A stretch of DNA of 64,000 nucleotides from Hygrocybe punicea (GCA_963556145.1 OY744461.1:3224001-3288000); one strand, 5' to 3'; positions 47,300 through 58,983 are shown, counted from the first letter of the stretch. A program made the numbers and translations. Notes: generated from the sequence alone by a model not told the origin.

Positions 47300-48690
47300 T
47301 ATATCTTTTTATCTTGCGGCTCATCACGCAGGTCAGAACACTCGCCCTGCTACCTTCAGTAAAAGGTCACTCGCCACTGGAAAGCGTCCCGACAACACGG
47401 GCTTCGTTAGATCCCCCCGCCACTCAACTTCTGCTAATCATACTCGGGCTCATGGGCCACGACGTAGTCTCAGCTCTGAGGACAACTTAGACCAATAAAT
47501 TCGTCTCCAACGCGTTGGCTAATCGCAAACAAACTCGCCGCAAAGCCAAGTTGCGAATTCCAGGTCCACAGCCCGCCTCCTATAACATGTATAGATGTAT
47601 CTATTTCAGCATTTCCCTGCTATCGACCACTGTTGTTTTTGGGTCGATGTCACCTGCTCTTTCGTCATCCACCGTTATCGTTTCTAGGTCAATATAATCC
47701 GCTATTTCATCACTCGGATCCCCTACGTTTCGTTGTCGATATTTGAATCCCCACGATCACTGCTTCTCATAAAAGCTGCCTACCTCTCCGATGTGATGGC
47801 ACAAGCATGTCTTCCTCAAATTCCTAGTTGATGGTGGATCAACAGCTGTCCAATGTCATAGCCGTCCACTAATATGGTTCGTGACTTGGTGGTTATATTC
47901 CCTTTCGACGTTTACCACACAACTTGATCAGGTTCATCATAGAAATTCGCTGATGAATGCTGCAGTACATTATACAATTACGTATTGCTATCCGTCATTT
48001 AGGGTATAACATGGGTATGGGCACTTATGTACAGAACAAAATATCCATATTGTTGGAATAACATGGATTTTTGGTGGGTAATTGGTCTTGAAAATTCTTG
48101 GCAAACCTATCATTATCCAGACTGTATACAATAGATAAAACCCATAAAATATTGCATATAGACTCAAATGAAAAATTCACCCCCTGCCATGTCCGCGTTT
48201 TTGCGTACATTATACCTGTGGGTTTAAACCCGTGAAACCCATTGCATTGTGTGCACAATAGTGCCTTTTATCATGCACAATTATATCCAACACTTTGCAG
48301 CCATCTTATTTAACATAAAATGCACTTTTTCTCCCTATACCACAAAGTGAATACATGTAAATTGAGTCTATAAACTTCAAAACAAATTGCAGGATCAAAA
48401 ACCCGTGAGTTACCCATGATGAACCCTACCATCATTTCGTCCAATTATTCAATCTCTCATCTTCACGTCCTACTTATAATAAGTCGCGCAATACCCTCAG
48501 AGGTAATGAACGAAATAATGCTGGCCATATTTCCTAGAGTAGAAAGATTTGACCTGGTCAGTCCGATGAGCGGGTGTTATCGGATGTATCCCTGCGTAGT
48601 GCCTTGACAGGTCTATAATGTCCACCGTTCAAGATGTCGCCGTCGCCGTAGTCGGTGTTGGCCTCGTTGGCGCGGAATTCATCTGGTCCT
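46316..48690 (+). repeat. Segmental duplication, left copy
   Basis: From the AGAGGGAAATGA segment to codon 22 of a HOM6-like start, this copy matches 50,115-52,040 at roughly 95-97 percent by eye. It includes the 3' half of the Cys-cluster gene, about 700 bases without a gene (47,300-47,999), and the HOM6 upstream region. It differs by the 429-bp MITE at 48000-48428 and small indels. Confidence 0.93.
48000..48428. mobile_element. hAT-type MITE in the left copy only (429 bp)
   Basis: The ends are TAGGGTATAACATGGGTA and TACCCATGATGAACCCTA. The flanks are CCGTCATT (47992-47999) and CCATCATT (48429-48436), an 8-bp duplication with one change. The right copy of the segmental duplication has the uninterrupted site CCGTCATTTCGTCC near 51,771-51,785. 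No ORF inside. Confidence 0.94.
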
Positions 48691-48776
48691 CCAGGAATCA
48701 TGGCGTTTGGCTACATGAACTTGACGTTGCCATAGGATCTACACAGGTTGCACTCCCACCGAAGCCAAATTATTGA
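48618..48776 (+). pseudogene. Truncated HOM6 start fused to unrelated sequence
   Basis: The first 22 codons (MSTVQDVAVAVVGVGLVGAE...) match the intact homoserine dehydrogenase start at 51967, including the GxGxxG dinucleotide-binding motif. The frame then leaves homology after EFI and continues for 29 more codons to TGA 48774-48776. The upstream region equals the HOM6 promoter region. No enzyme activity is possible. Confidence 0.85.
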
Positions 48777-48814
48777 GGGCAGCTGACATCTGTATTCTGC
48801 CTTGTTGATTTATT

Positions 48815-49337
48815 TGATAATAGTCAACACAGGGAGAATTCGCTCACCGGCGTGGCCGTTAAGACCAGGATTATCGGACATATAGCCCATGATAACATCA
48901 AAATCCGCGTACGCTGCGAGACTAGGTTGACCACGATAATTGTTAGACACCAGCTGAGAGAGAGAAAAGTTTAAGAGACGTAAAGGGCTAGGAGAGAGCG
49001 GCGGGTTTCATACAGGCGATAAAGTTTGCACCACCTTCGGCGTTACCAAAATCATAGACCTCCAAACCAGCGTTATCAAGACTGAACTCGATTACCACTG
49101 GGGCTAACGCAGGCGGTAACGGATGATTGAAGGGGGAAACAAGTCACTAGCCCAATGCGCGGCGGACGCACGATCTGGAGTAGTGTAGAATGCACGAGAG
49201 CAGTCGGTTGCCGTGAAGTCCGTCGCAGTGCTGTTGTTGAAGAGTTGAATCCCAGCCTGAATACCGGCAACATCGCCCTGCAGAGTTCCGTGGTAGAGGG
49301 TGATGGGCATGACGATGAGATGGTGTGAGGATTTCAT
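48815..49337 (-). pseudogene. ADP-ribosyltransferase-fold (DUF3990-like) protein, decayed
   Basis: Start ATG 49337 (MKSSHHLIVMPITLYHGTLQ). The YHGT motif, then AFYTTPDRASAAHWASDLF, resembles the fungal DUF3990 family with an ART-like fold. A C-run (CCCCC near 49,130) puts the rest one frame off: LPPALAPVVIEFSLDNAGLE and VYDFGNAEGGANF. After a GTATGA intron comes YADFDVIMGYMSDNP, which corresponds to the DFDVIxGPM block. No biological role is known to me. It lies in the junction between the two copies of the segmental duplication. One base lost makes it a pseudogene unless the reading is a sequence error. Confidence 0.65.
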
Positions 49338-50114
49338 GGTCCTCACCGAATCATGGATTCATAGGCCCCCGGAAGCTCTCCCAGATGTCTGTTCGGATTT
49401 TTGCAGGTTTGAGAGCCTCAAAAATGCCGGATGTTGCGGATTTGAGGTTTATCCGGACAGAGATTAGATTAGGGGCCTATCCCACTAACTCTTCTCCATA
49501 CCATGACCACCTGCACAGTCACTCCAGTGAATCTGAAGCATGTCCCGCCACCTCCAAAGGAGCAACTTCAAGCAATCCATTGTATGTCTGCTTCAACTCC
49601 ACGGAGATCGTGATGTTATTAATAACATGGATTCCGAGTCAAGTGCTCATGAAATGCGGACTCACCAAACCGACCGCTGAGGGCGTCGTTGAACATTCGA
49701 CGGCTTCGGCTGTTTTGAAGAACCCAGCTGATCCTTGTTACGCTTATTGGACGTGGAAACACCGCAGACCATACTGGGGAGCCCAAAATTGCAAGTACTT
49801 TCCTTGCTTGAGTGCTGGATGACTGACTGACACCAGGCCCGCAGGGGATGACGTGCAATCTGCTCTCCAGACATTTGGATTCGTAAAGGAGATTTATGAA
49901 ATGCGTCCAGCCAAAGTTCCTCGCCTTGGCCATATTGACCTACGCAGCATGGCCCGCGATATCATCTTGGGTAAAACGCCTGCCCATGGTGGTTGAGATA
50001 GTGTCATATTTGTATAAGAACGTCGTTGTAATGATACAGAACTGTTGCTTCGTCCTCGTCATACAGGTTTAATAATACAGGACTGTTGAGTGCCATGAAT
50101 TATCTTCCTCATGC
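49338..50114 (+). other. Junction sequence between duplicated segments, unidentified fragment
   Basis: A plus-strand frame at about 49,840-49,995 reads LQTFGFVKEIYEMRPAKVPR and HIDLRSMARDIILGKTPAHG to a stop. It looks like the 3' end of a gene I cannot name. The rest shows no supported feature. Confidence 0.3.
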
Positions 50115-52040
50115 AGAGGGAAATGACTCGGAATAACCAGTCGGTGATTGGTTATCTCAGCCAACGTCCGGGTTCTTTCTTCTAACAGGACCCATGTCTG
50201 ACATGTAGAGACCAAACCCAAATGCAACAACACAGTAGAAATGAATCCCGGGCCGGCTCCGCCCCCGAAAAAAAGTTCAGGAACAATTCACCATGAACCT
50301 CTCTGATGATGACTCGATAGAAGAGGCCATACATGAATTATCGCATAAAAGACGACGCCCGGTGAGGTCACCAGTCTACTTTCGGGACGAGGACGAGGAC
50401 GAAACCGACGAGGAGAAAGAGCCGCCAGTATTTTCCCAAAAGAAGCCAAGATTAAGCGCAAATGGGAACAAGGGGAAAGGTGGTGAGCAAGTTGGGGAGG
50501 GCGATCTGGAAATCCAAATGGTTCACGAGCAACCGTCTACTACGAAGAAAGCAGCGAATGGAGCCGGGGTAAAGGGGAAGCAGGCGGTCAATCAGCAAAA
50601 GGCACCACTGGCAAGTGGCTTTCCAGTATCAAATTTAAATAACCTGGAGACGCCGGTAATAGGTCTGCAACTACTGCAAGACCAAGAATTTAAAATGCGT
50701 CTGGATAAGTAACAAATCCAACGTTAAGAAGGCATGCGCGGCCTGTTCCACCAGGAAAACGAAGTGCCAAGTTGACGGTGAATTACATGTTCTAATGTCA
50801 AATCCTCTACCGAACGACCTAATCTTTCCTTCAGGACAACCACCGTTTCGGATGACCCAGACAAAGGATGTTAGGTCCTCAAAGCCATCCACGCTCCCGC
50901 TTGCCGACACCGAAGATATGGCAGGCACAACGTCCTGTGGTATTATTACTGAACTTGTCCACAGGCTGGAGATCATAGAGCGGCAGTATCATGAAGAAAA
51001 GGATGCCCTGGAGCGCTGGTACCAGGAGGAGAAGGATGAGCTTTTGTCGATTCTGGAAAATACCGTGCAGGCTCTCCGGAATTCTGTGAGACCAATTCGC
51101 TTCTGATACATCTTTTTATCTTGCGGCTCATCACGCAGATCAGAACACTCGCCCTGCTACCTTCAGTAAAAGGTCACTCGCCACTGGAAAGCGTCCCGAC
51201 AACACGGGCTTCGTTAGATCCCACCGCAACTCAACTTCTTCTAATCATACTGGGGCTCATGGGCCACGACGTAGTCTCAGCTCTGAGGACAACTTAGACC
51301 AATAAATTCATTCCCAACGCGTTGGCCAATCGCAAACAAACTCGCCGCACAGCCAAGTTCAGGTCCACAGCCCGCCTCCTATAACATGTGTAAATGTATC
51401 TACTGCAGCATCTCTCTGCTATCGACCACTGGGTCAATGTCACCTGCTCTTTCGTCATCTACCGTTATCGTTTCTAGGTCAATATCATCCGCTCTTTCAT
51501 CACTCAGATCCCCTACGTTTCTTCGTCGATATTTGAATCCCCACGATCACTGCTTCTGCCTACCTGATGGCACAAGCATGTCTTCCTCCAATTCTTAGTT
51601 GATGGTGGATCACAGCTGTCCAATGTCTATGATAGCCGTCCACTAACTTGAATATGGTTCGTGATTTGTTGGTTATATTCCCTTTCGACGTTTACCACAC
51701 AACTTGATCAGGTTCATCATAGAAATTCGCCGATGAATGTTGCAGTACATTATACAATTACGTATTGCTATCCGTCATTTCGTCCAATTTATTCAATCTC
51801 TCATCTTCACATCTTACTTATAATAAGTCGCGCAATGACTGACGGCAGCGGTAATGAACGAAATAAGGCTGGCAATATTTCCTAGAGTAGAAGATTTGAC
51901 CTGGTCAGTCCGATGAGCGGATGTTATCGGATGTATCTCCCTGCGTAGTGCCTTGACAGGTCCACAATGTCAACCGTTCAAGATGTCGCCGTCGCCGTAG
52001 TCGGTGTTGGCCTCGTTGGCGGGGAATTCATCTCTCAACT
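50115..52040 (+). repeat. Segmental duplication, right copy
   Basis: This is homologous to 46,316-48,690. It lacks the MITE and has short deletions, for example near 51,360 and 51,560. It starts in the middle of the Cys-cluster gene and ends in HOM6 exon 1, which continues intact here. Confidence 0.93.
50293..51106 (+). pseudogene. Second, 5'-truncated copy of the Cys-cluster/coiled-coil gene
   Basis: It corresponds to 46,489-47,299. The acidic/basic start differs slightly (MNLSDDDSIEEAIHELSHKR), while most of the next 100 residues are identical. The Cys cluster exon and coiled coil (VHRLEIIERQYHEEKDALER) are kept open. The exons equal to 45,946-46,315 are missing. It might still be expressed from an internal start. 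Confidence 0.6.
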
Positions 52041-53294
52041 GCTCTCCTTGCCCCCGAGCCCTGTCCGCCTTGTCTCCATCTCCTCCTCAACAAAAACCCT
52101 CTTTTCTGCTTCCGGTCTCTCATTCTCCGTCAAAGGTTGGAAATACGATTTATCCCAATCGACGTCGAAACCAGACTTGCTGGACCTGACAGTGAAACTC
52201 GGTGCTCTGGCGGCACAAGGCCTCAAGGTAATCCTCGTGGAGAACACATCCTCCGAAGAAGTCGCGCAGCTCTATCCAACCTTCCTCAACGCCAGAATCT
52301 CCGTCGTCACGCCCAATAAAAAGGCTTTTTCTGGTCCTCTAACATTGTATCAGAGCATCCTCGATGCCAGCGCCAAAAGCGGCGCCAAATTCCTCAACGA
52401 GGCTACGGTCGGTGCTGGATTACCCATCATCTCTACCTTGAAAGATCTTGTCGCAACTGGGGACGAGGTGTGTTCTCTTTCCCACCTTTTCTCCAATTTC
52501 CACAACGGGACAAATGCCATAGCACCGCAGATCAGCAAAATTGAAGGCGTCTTCTCCGGCACAATGAGCTACATCTTCAACGAATTCTCTAATGGACAAC
52601 CCACTGGGCCTGCTTTCTCCTCAGTCGTCACCACAGCCCGTGAAAAGGGATACACAGTTAGTTTCCACCCACTTCTCACCACCGCACCCCCCTCTAACTT
52701 TATTGCCCCCCTCCTTCAACGTCAAAGGAACCACACCCCGCAGACGACCTCAACGGAGCAGATGTCGCACGCAAACTCACCATCCTCTGCCGTACCATCC
52801 CCGCACTCCGCACCGCTCTCCCCGAGGGTTACAAATCCGTGCACACCACGTCTCTCGTCCCCGCCACGCTGCAAGGAATACCCACTGGCGACGAGTTCAT
52901 CGCGCGCCTCCCCGAATACGACGCGCACTTTGACCTCATGCGGACCGAGGCTACCGCGGACGGCCAAGTCCTGCGATTCGTCGGCGTCATCGACATCGGC
53001 ATCGACAAGGACGCTGGGAGAACGAAGATAACAGCGTCCCTAGAAAAGTACGCTGGTGCCCAACCTTTTTTTTTTTGCCGCCCTTTGCTCATGACTCGGT
53101 TATTATTATTGTTATTATTGTCTGCCAGATACCCGATTACGCACCCATTCGCGACGGCGCTCGGCGGGTCGGATAATATCATCATGTTCCATACGAAACG
53201 GTATGGGGCGAGGCCGCTGATCGTGCAAGGCGCGGGTGCTGGTGCCGCCGTAACAGCTATGGGTGTCTTGGGTGACCTGCTGAAATTGGTCTAG
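51967..53294 (+). CDS. HOM6: Homoserine dehydrogenase
   Basis: ATG 51967 begins MSTVQDVAVAVVGVGLVGGE, the NAD(P)-binding GxGxxG. It continues with ARISVVTPNKKAFSGPL, GAKFLNEATVGAGLPIISTL (catalytic region), KIEGVFSGTMSYIFNEFS, EPHPADDLNGADVARKLTIL and the end LIVQGAGAGAAVTAMGVLGD. Four exons; introns near 52,467, 52,657 and 53,047, the last with an ATT microsatellite. It reduces aspartate semialdehyde to homoserine on the way to threonine and methionine. Its upstream region and first codons are duplicated at 48,436-48,690. Confidence 0.95.
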
Positions 53295-53729
53295 TGGTTG
53301 TGGTACCAAGAGGGTGAAGGAGGGACAACGCGTGTACGTGTCACTGTATGCCGGTCTGGTGTGGGCAGAAATTGTCGCCAGCTACAATTGTGAGTGTTGT
53401 GGGTGGGGATTATGAGAACTTGATGTAAACTCTGCACCTTGATGATATTCTCAACAAATAGGGGTAGTATAACAAAAGGCTGCACCCATGGTCGTACGTC
53501 AGTGTCAAAGCAGCGTAGTACGCATCAAAGACGCCGAAACTACATCGCCGGGACAGTCAAGCCCCATCACAAGACATCCGTAGTCCCATTGAAGAAAGTA
53601 TTTGCATGAGGTGTGAATTTACTATTATTATAATAAACAAGTCATCCAGTCCAGTTCCGATAATCGATAAGCTAGAGTTGTTGGTGTTTTGGGCATTATC
53701 ATAGTCTAATTTGTCTCTCGGTCAGCTCT
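53295..53729. other. Intergenic, nothing recognised
   Basis: This holds the 3' flank of HOM6. No ORF or repeat of note. Confidence 0.5.
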
Positions 53730-54830
53730 AATTTTGTGATCGGTAGAGCAAATAAAGCTCGTGCCCCGGGAATGGCACCGTTATTCGCATTTCAATTCGG
53801 AGAATAATGGTCACGATGAGCGTACCAGCTGTAAATATGCAAACTACGGAAGGGGGAAGCATCAAAAGGCTCTTCCGTCCCCTTACTGACAGGAATCCAT
53901 AATCGATTTCCTCTCCAGTGTCGTCAGTATCGCGTTGCAAGGCCTGCACAGCTACATCATGGCTGGGATCCCATTCTGAAGGTTCCTTCCATACGCGAGG
54001 ATCCATCTGGCTTACGTGGAGACATCTTTGGAGGGAGTGGACCAGGTCGTGAGCACAGCAATAACGTCTTAGAGTTTGCGTATAATGCTGTGGGTAGAAT
54101 GCGTAACGTCTCACGAATAACGCAGTCCATCAGAGGCAATCGTTTGGGTTCTAAAATATTTGACTTGCTCTTGATAAAGATGCTTGCTAGTAAGTCTTTG
54201 GCGTCAGTGAATAACTCACAATTACAGCATACGCATCGTGATTAGCCGCCAGATGTAGGAGGATCCATGAGCCACTCGCCGAACTGGTGTATTGACCGGC
54301 CATGAGAAGAGCGATCATGATGTGTGCGATTTCATGGTCTTTAAGCTTTAAGATTTGTCCCATTCCGGTACTTCTGTTTCAGGAGTGCTGCCATCATATC
54401 TTGGTCGTGCTATTTTGAAATATTAGAGCGAAAAGCAAAACAGAGGGGGCTCACATCGCCGTTTCTTTCTTTGCGTGCCCGGATAATATTGACGTAAAAA
54501 TCGCTCGTCTTCTTGTGAGCTCTGTCTCTTTTCCAAAGGAAGATTAGGGAATAAGAAATTGGGTGGATAAAAGCCGCCGTCGAGGTCGGTGTATAGCTGC
54601 GAAAAGGTTTTATTCTTTCTCAAACGTCTTTACCTTGAAGAGCTCTGGCCGTTCCCGAAAACTGGCGTTCTAAAATGCTGCATTGACGAATAATAAAGAA
54701 CGTGCAAACTGGTACACACGTGCTGTATATGCGTCTCGGCTGACATGCAACAAACTTTCCGCCAAGAATAAAATTGTTTGCCTTCGCTGCCAAGGGCTAC
54801 CGTGACGCGACAAAGTAAGATAAACAAGAC
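53730..54830 (-). pseudogene. ERG11: Lanosterol 14-alpha-demethylase (CYP51) relic
   Basis: Blocks of CYP51 appear in order on the minus strand with frame breaks: VTVALGSEGKQF (near 54,800), LYTDLDGGFYPPNFLFPNLP (54,590), HDQDMMAAL, then the I-helix [20 protein letters not shown] (54,300-54,350), MPLMDCVIRETLRILP (K-helix ExxR, 54,139-54,090), and DPRVWKEPSEWDPS (54,010). The heme-binding Cys block is not found. Frameshifts, for example before KDHEIAH, make it dead. The original enzyme demethylates a sterol precursor of ergosterol; a working copy must exist elsewhere. Confidence 0.85.
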
Positions 54831-55010
54831 GTCGCCATGCTGCCAGAGATGTGGGTGGATTGATCAACGCGAGGAGAGCCAGCCCAGAGGTGGTGGGTAA
54901 ATAAGAACCAGCCTGAGTAACCACACAACGTGTTTGTTGGATTGTGAAATGCCATTAATATTGTGACCGCAAGAGATACGCAGCTCGCGGAGGACAGTGG
55001 CTAGGACTCG

Positions 55011-55215
55011 CACACCTGACCCCCGACTATTTTGCAGGCTGCTAAATCAGTGCTAAATCTTTTGCGAGTTGTTTGAATTTTGCACATCTATTTTAGCCCA
55101 AATTCAGCATTTATCAAGAACTAAATGGGCTAAAATAGATGTGCAAAATTCAAACAACTTGCAAAAGATTTAGCACTGATTTAGCAGCCTGCAAAATAGT
55201 CGGGGGTCAGGTGTG
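55011..55215. mobile_element. Near-perfect hairpin MITE (205 bp)
   Basis: The arm 55011-55108 is the reverse complement of about 55,121-55,215 with one or two changes. The ends are CACACCTGACCCCCGAC and its complement. It is flanked by TCG on both sides (55008-55010 and 55216-55218), a possible 3-bp target duplication. The loop is only about 15-20 bases. It sits just upstream of a secreted-protein gene. Confidence 0.88.
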
Positions 55216-55338
55216 TCGGAAAGCGTACACCGTTTTTCTTATGTCATCATGATTGGGTCACATGACCAAGTTTGGCGCGTCCGAGTCAACGCGTCAACAT
55301 CGAAGTCCATCGTCTGCAGCGCAACCACAACCTCGGCC

Positions 55339-56054
55339 ATGCAACTGTCTTTTATCGGAATCTACGCTCTCATGGTCGCGGTCACGGTGCCGGCCACCGT
55401 CTCAGCGTGCGAGGGCACATGCATCGTTGGCATCACCAACGCCTTTCTTGGCAACTACACAGACCCCATTCAACACGTTATGGTCGACCTTGTGAGTGCT
55501 TATTACTCAAAAACCTTGCCGCGATACATCATTAATCGCGACCTCAGGACGAGCAGGTTGGCAAACTCGTCCACGGCAAGCCCGGGTCAAGTACTCAATC
55601 CGGCTTGTCCTACCTCGGCCCAATCCTCGACGTCTACCGCAACGAATCCTACTTCACACTCGAGGACGCCATCTTCCCGAAGTACTTCCACGGCAAGTGC
55701 CAGCGCGGTGTCAACGATGCCGAGCCCAGCGGGTGCCCCAACCCCGATTGTCCCGTGGTCTGCGGGACTCCCGGCTCGCTCGTCCACTTCTACAAAAAGC
55801 TCCGCGAGATCGTATTTGACTGCATCCAGGGACTACTCAGCACCCTCGCATCACGCGGGTCTGCAGCGTATGAGGAAGTGGAAAAAGCAGTCGTTGCGGA
55901 CGCTGTTGGTGACGGCTCGATGGCCAAGAAACAGCTGTGGGATATATTGAGGCAATTACCAGATCTCCTTGCAACGGCCTGTGGAAGAACGGACGGACTT
56001 TCCGGATGCAGCTGGGAACGTGAAATGAAGTTATTTATCCTCAGTTTTCCTTGA
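55339..56054 (+). CDS. Secreted cysteine-rich protein, unknown function
   Basis: ATG 55339 begins a signal peptide (MQLSFIGIYALMVAVTVPAT, cleavage likely after VSA before CEGTC). A GTGAGT intron at 55492-55548 separates exon 1 from DEQVGKLVHGKPGSSTQ, SGLSYLGPILDVYRNES and a Cys-rich part: KCQRGVNDAEPSGCPNPDC then CGTPGSLVHFYKKLREIVFD. The C-terminus is helical with two more Cys. There are about nine cysteines after the signal. It resembles small secreted proteins of Agaricomycetes; no activity can be assigned. The hairpin MITE ends 124 bases upstream. Confidence 0.75.
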
Positions 56055-56302
56055 GACAATGCATGGCACGTACACGTTATTCATTGTAAAACAATAGCAC
56101 TTTCTTGTATCAGTAGTGTTTTTTTTATTCCTAGATTTGTAGTCCTTACCTGCAACCTATACCTATTATCATTATGTACGATTTCTTCAGAGAGCGATAT
56201 AATGAAATTTTGCCGTCATGCAAAATTTAGCAGACGCGCGTAGACGGGCAACACCCCACATGGACGAATCCACCAATAATTCTTCCCTTGATCTCACCTT
56301 GC

Positions 56303-58133
56303 TCATACACCAGGACGCCTCCGAAAATTTCCATCTTGGCTGAGTGTTAGCCAGGGTCGACCCGGCACCTGGGTAGAGGCAGACAATATCTCGTCACCAG
56401 GCATTGTCGTCTGGTCTGCCAATGCACAGGCAATGAGTGTGACCAGCGGCGCATGGCTCAGCTCAAGCTTAAACACGGATCGTGCATTGAAAGCGTGGCA
56501 GTTCGCCAGGACTGAAGATTGTTCGACTTTGTCTTGCGTGTGATCGTGAAAGTGGGTGGCTGTCGTGGCTGTCCGTGACCGGAATTCGTTGTCGGTGACC
56601 TGGATGCCAAAACTAACGGAACTGTCGAACTTGGTCGCTAGCACGTCAAGGAAGGCCTTGATCTCGTTAGGTTTCTTGTCACTCGGTCCCCGACCCCCAA
56701 AGACGCCGAAGAATGCAGCCTCGTGACAAGATCCCTCGACCTCGGACTTGATTGGAGGTTTGGACTTGCTTCGAACTACACGCTACGGCTATATGTGTAG
56801 ACCACTGGATTTCGTTCGAGTAAAACGACCGATTCGCCGTCTGTGTCGGTGGAAATCTCGATGGCATGAAGCGGATTCCATGCATAGGTCCGGTAGGACA
56901 CACTGTCAAAATGTCGCCTTCCTTGATCAACTCGGCAATGGGAGCAATCAATTCCTTGAGCATGTTCAGGTTGTCGTAGGCATCCTCACCGCTCGGTTCT
57001 ATCCGATCGAGATACCTGTGCCCTTCAGGCCCAGAATATATCGACTCCTCCCCCTCCGTCATAGTGATACCCAATTTGTGCATCGTCACACGAGAAACCT
57101 GAAAGGGCATCCTCGACAGCCGCCCGGTCGAGAAAAGTGGGCTGTTCAAAAGACGCCATCGACAACCATCTCAGATCAGCAGTGGCGCCAGTGAGCACGG
57201 ACAAGGACCCCTGGAGTACGGGATCTTGTCGCATTCCCTGCTTGAACCTCTGAACCTCCCTCTTCAACAAACTACGCTGCTTTGCCGGCGCTGTCTGTAA
57301 AGCTTTCAAAACTGCCGTCATCCTTGCCACAACCGCTATACAGTCCAGTGACATTTCGATAAAGGGCAAGTCTCGACATCCCCTCTTCCAGGTATTTCTC
57401 GGGGGTATGCGCCTGCATGGTGTTCAATCTAAGCATATCGGATAGCGACCGCGCCTTGGAATGTCGTATCCACTCCCGCGGGTTCGTTGTGGGAGGTAGC
57501 TTTCTCTAGACCCAGGGCGAAGATTTGACTGCAACCCGGCCATAGTCTGAGGAGGGGATATCTCGAAGCCATTTTCCCCCAGATTTCGCGCGAAAGGGCA
57601 GCACAGGCTTGTAGGCCTTGATCACGCAACTCGCTAGACTTCCAGTCTTCTAGGGTCGTACATGCCAAGTGTGCCTTGAGAAGCTTGCATGTTTCTCCGC
57701 ATCCTCCACTAGAAGATTGAGAGCCAGTTGCAGCTTTTTTTTCGATAGCCCTGCGGGTTATAAATTTGTGATCGGGAAAACACTAGCCTCTAGATCTAGG
57801 AAAGAGTGCGCCTTGCTGACAATGACATGACCCGAGGAAAAGCGCCGACTGGTCCAACTTAGGCCAAGTTCCCGGGCAAGTTCAGCAACATTTCTGCCTC
57901 CTGTTCCTCCCACATCCTGCAAGAGCGGATGTCTGGGTGACACCAGCCTGTACTTCAGCCTCCAGTTGTTCGCGACACTTTACTATATTTTTAGAATGAG
58001 CTCCTAGTGCAAACTTTCCACCATGGTTTATAAGAGTCTTCGTCGTCTCGGAAAAAAATGCTTCATATCCATGACAAGTTGAAAGAGGAAGTATCTTGGC
58101 AACTGTCAAAAAAACGACCACACCCATCTTCAA
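56303..58133 (-). pseudogene. CHAT-domain (caspase-like peptidase) protein relic
   Basis: The minus strand reads, in changing frames: HGGKFALGAHSKNIVKCREQ (near 58,040), LKALQTAPAKQRSLLKREVQ (57,300-57,240), MLKELIAPIAELIKEGDIL and CPTGPMHGI (56,970-56,880), HAIEISTDTDGESVVLLERN, FGVFGGRGPSDKK, then ATHFHDHTQ (probable catalytic His) and PLVTLIACA (probable catalytic Cys). The His then Cys order and spacing fit CHAT peptidases. Frame breaks near 56,880 and 56,790 suggest decay, though unrecognised introns explain some. Upstream parts show no TPR that I could prove. Confidence 0.65.
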
Positions 58134-58983
58134 GACGACGCCTGAGGCCTGAGGCCTGATGATTCAGAGTTCGACATTCGACATGCCTTGCGGATCGACC
58201 GGGATTGCGAGACACTTGCAGTCCACTACGTCCCAGGAGATACTGGGACAAGAGAACTCATAACAGAGGAAGAAATAAGGGATACCTAGTATGTATGTTT
58301 TATCGGGTGTTTTATCTTATACTGAAGGCCAGTTGTTGTCGCAGTCTCTTGACTCGTTTCGATGCCGTGCAATATGGGACCTATCGCGATCAACCAGCTT
58401 GTGTGATAGTAATGATTATCCGAATCCCAGGATCCACCGCCAACATTGAGTTCAAAGTTACCGAACATGTTTGCCAAGGATGATCCTGTGTTGTTCCAAA
58501 CCACTGCAGAGCGTCCGGTGTTTGATAGCCTCAATTTGGACACGTTGACGGAGTTTATACCAGACCAGTAGTTAGATCGGTGACCGCTCCCTCTTATATG
58601 AGAGGTCAGAACCTCGATAGAGGTTTGACCTCATAGTAAAGAGGGGTCGTTACCAACCTAACCAGTAGTTTCGTAATTGATCTGTTCCAAGCTTGGTTAC
58701 CAAACCAAGGTTGTGGAAAGCAAGAGTGTGTCAAGGAGAGAAATGGCGAGAAGTCGCTAGATAGTAGAGAAAGCGAAGAGCTGGAACTTTGCCGTACAAC
58801 AGTATGATAATGAGCCGGAAGGTAGAGATGAAATGAAGATGTGTACCGAAAATCCTCCAAATGCACGGAAAAGAAAAGAAAAAAATACAATACGAAACAA
58901 AGCTTTTATGATCATACACATTCAACCAAAGTCCCAATCCCACTCTCGACCGTTGCCCATCAATGTATTGTTCCTCAATATTG
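58134..58983. other. Intergenic, nothing recognised
   Basis: The right part is the 3' flank of the RRM gene. No ORF or repeat could be supported. Confidence 0.5.
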
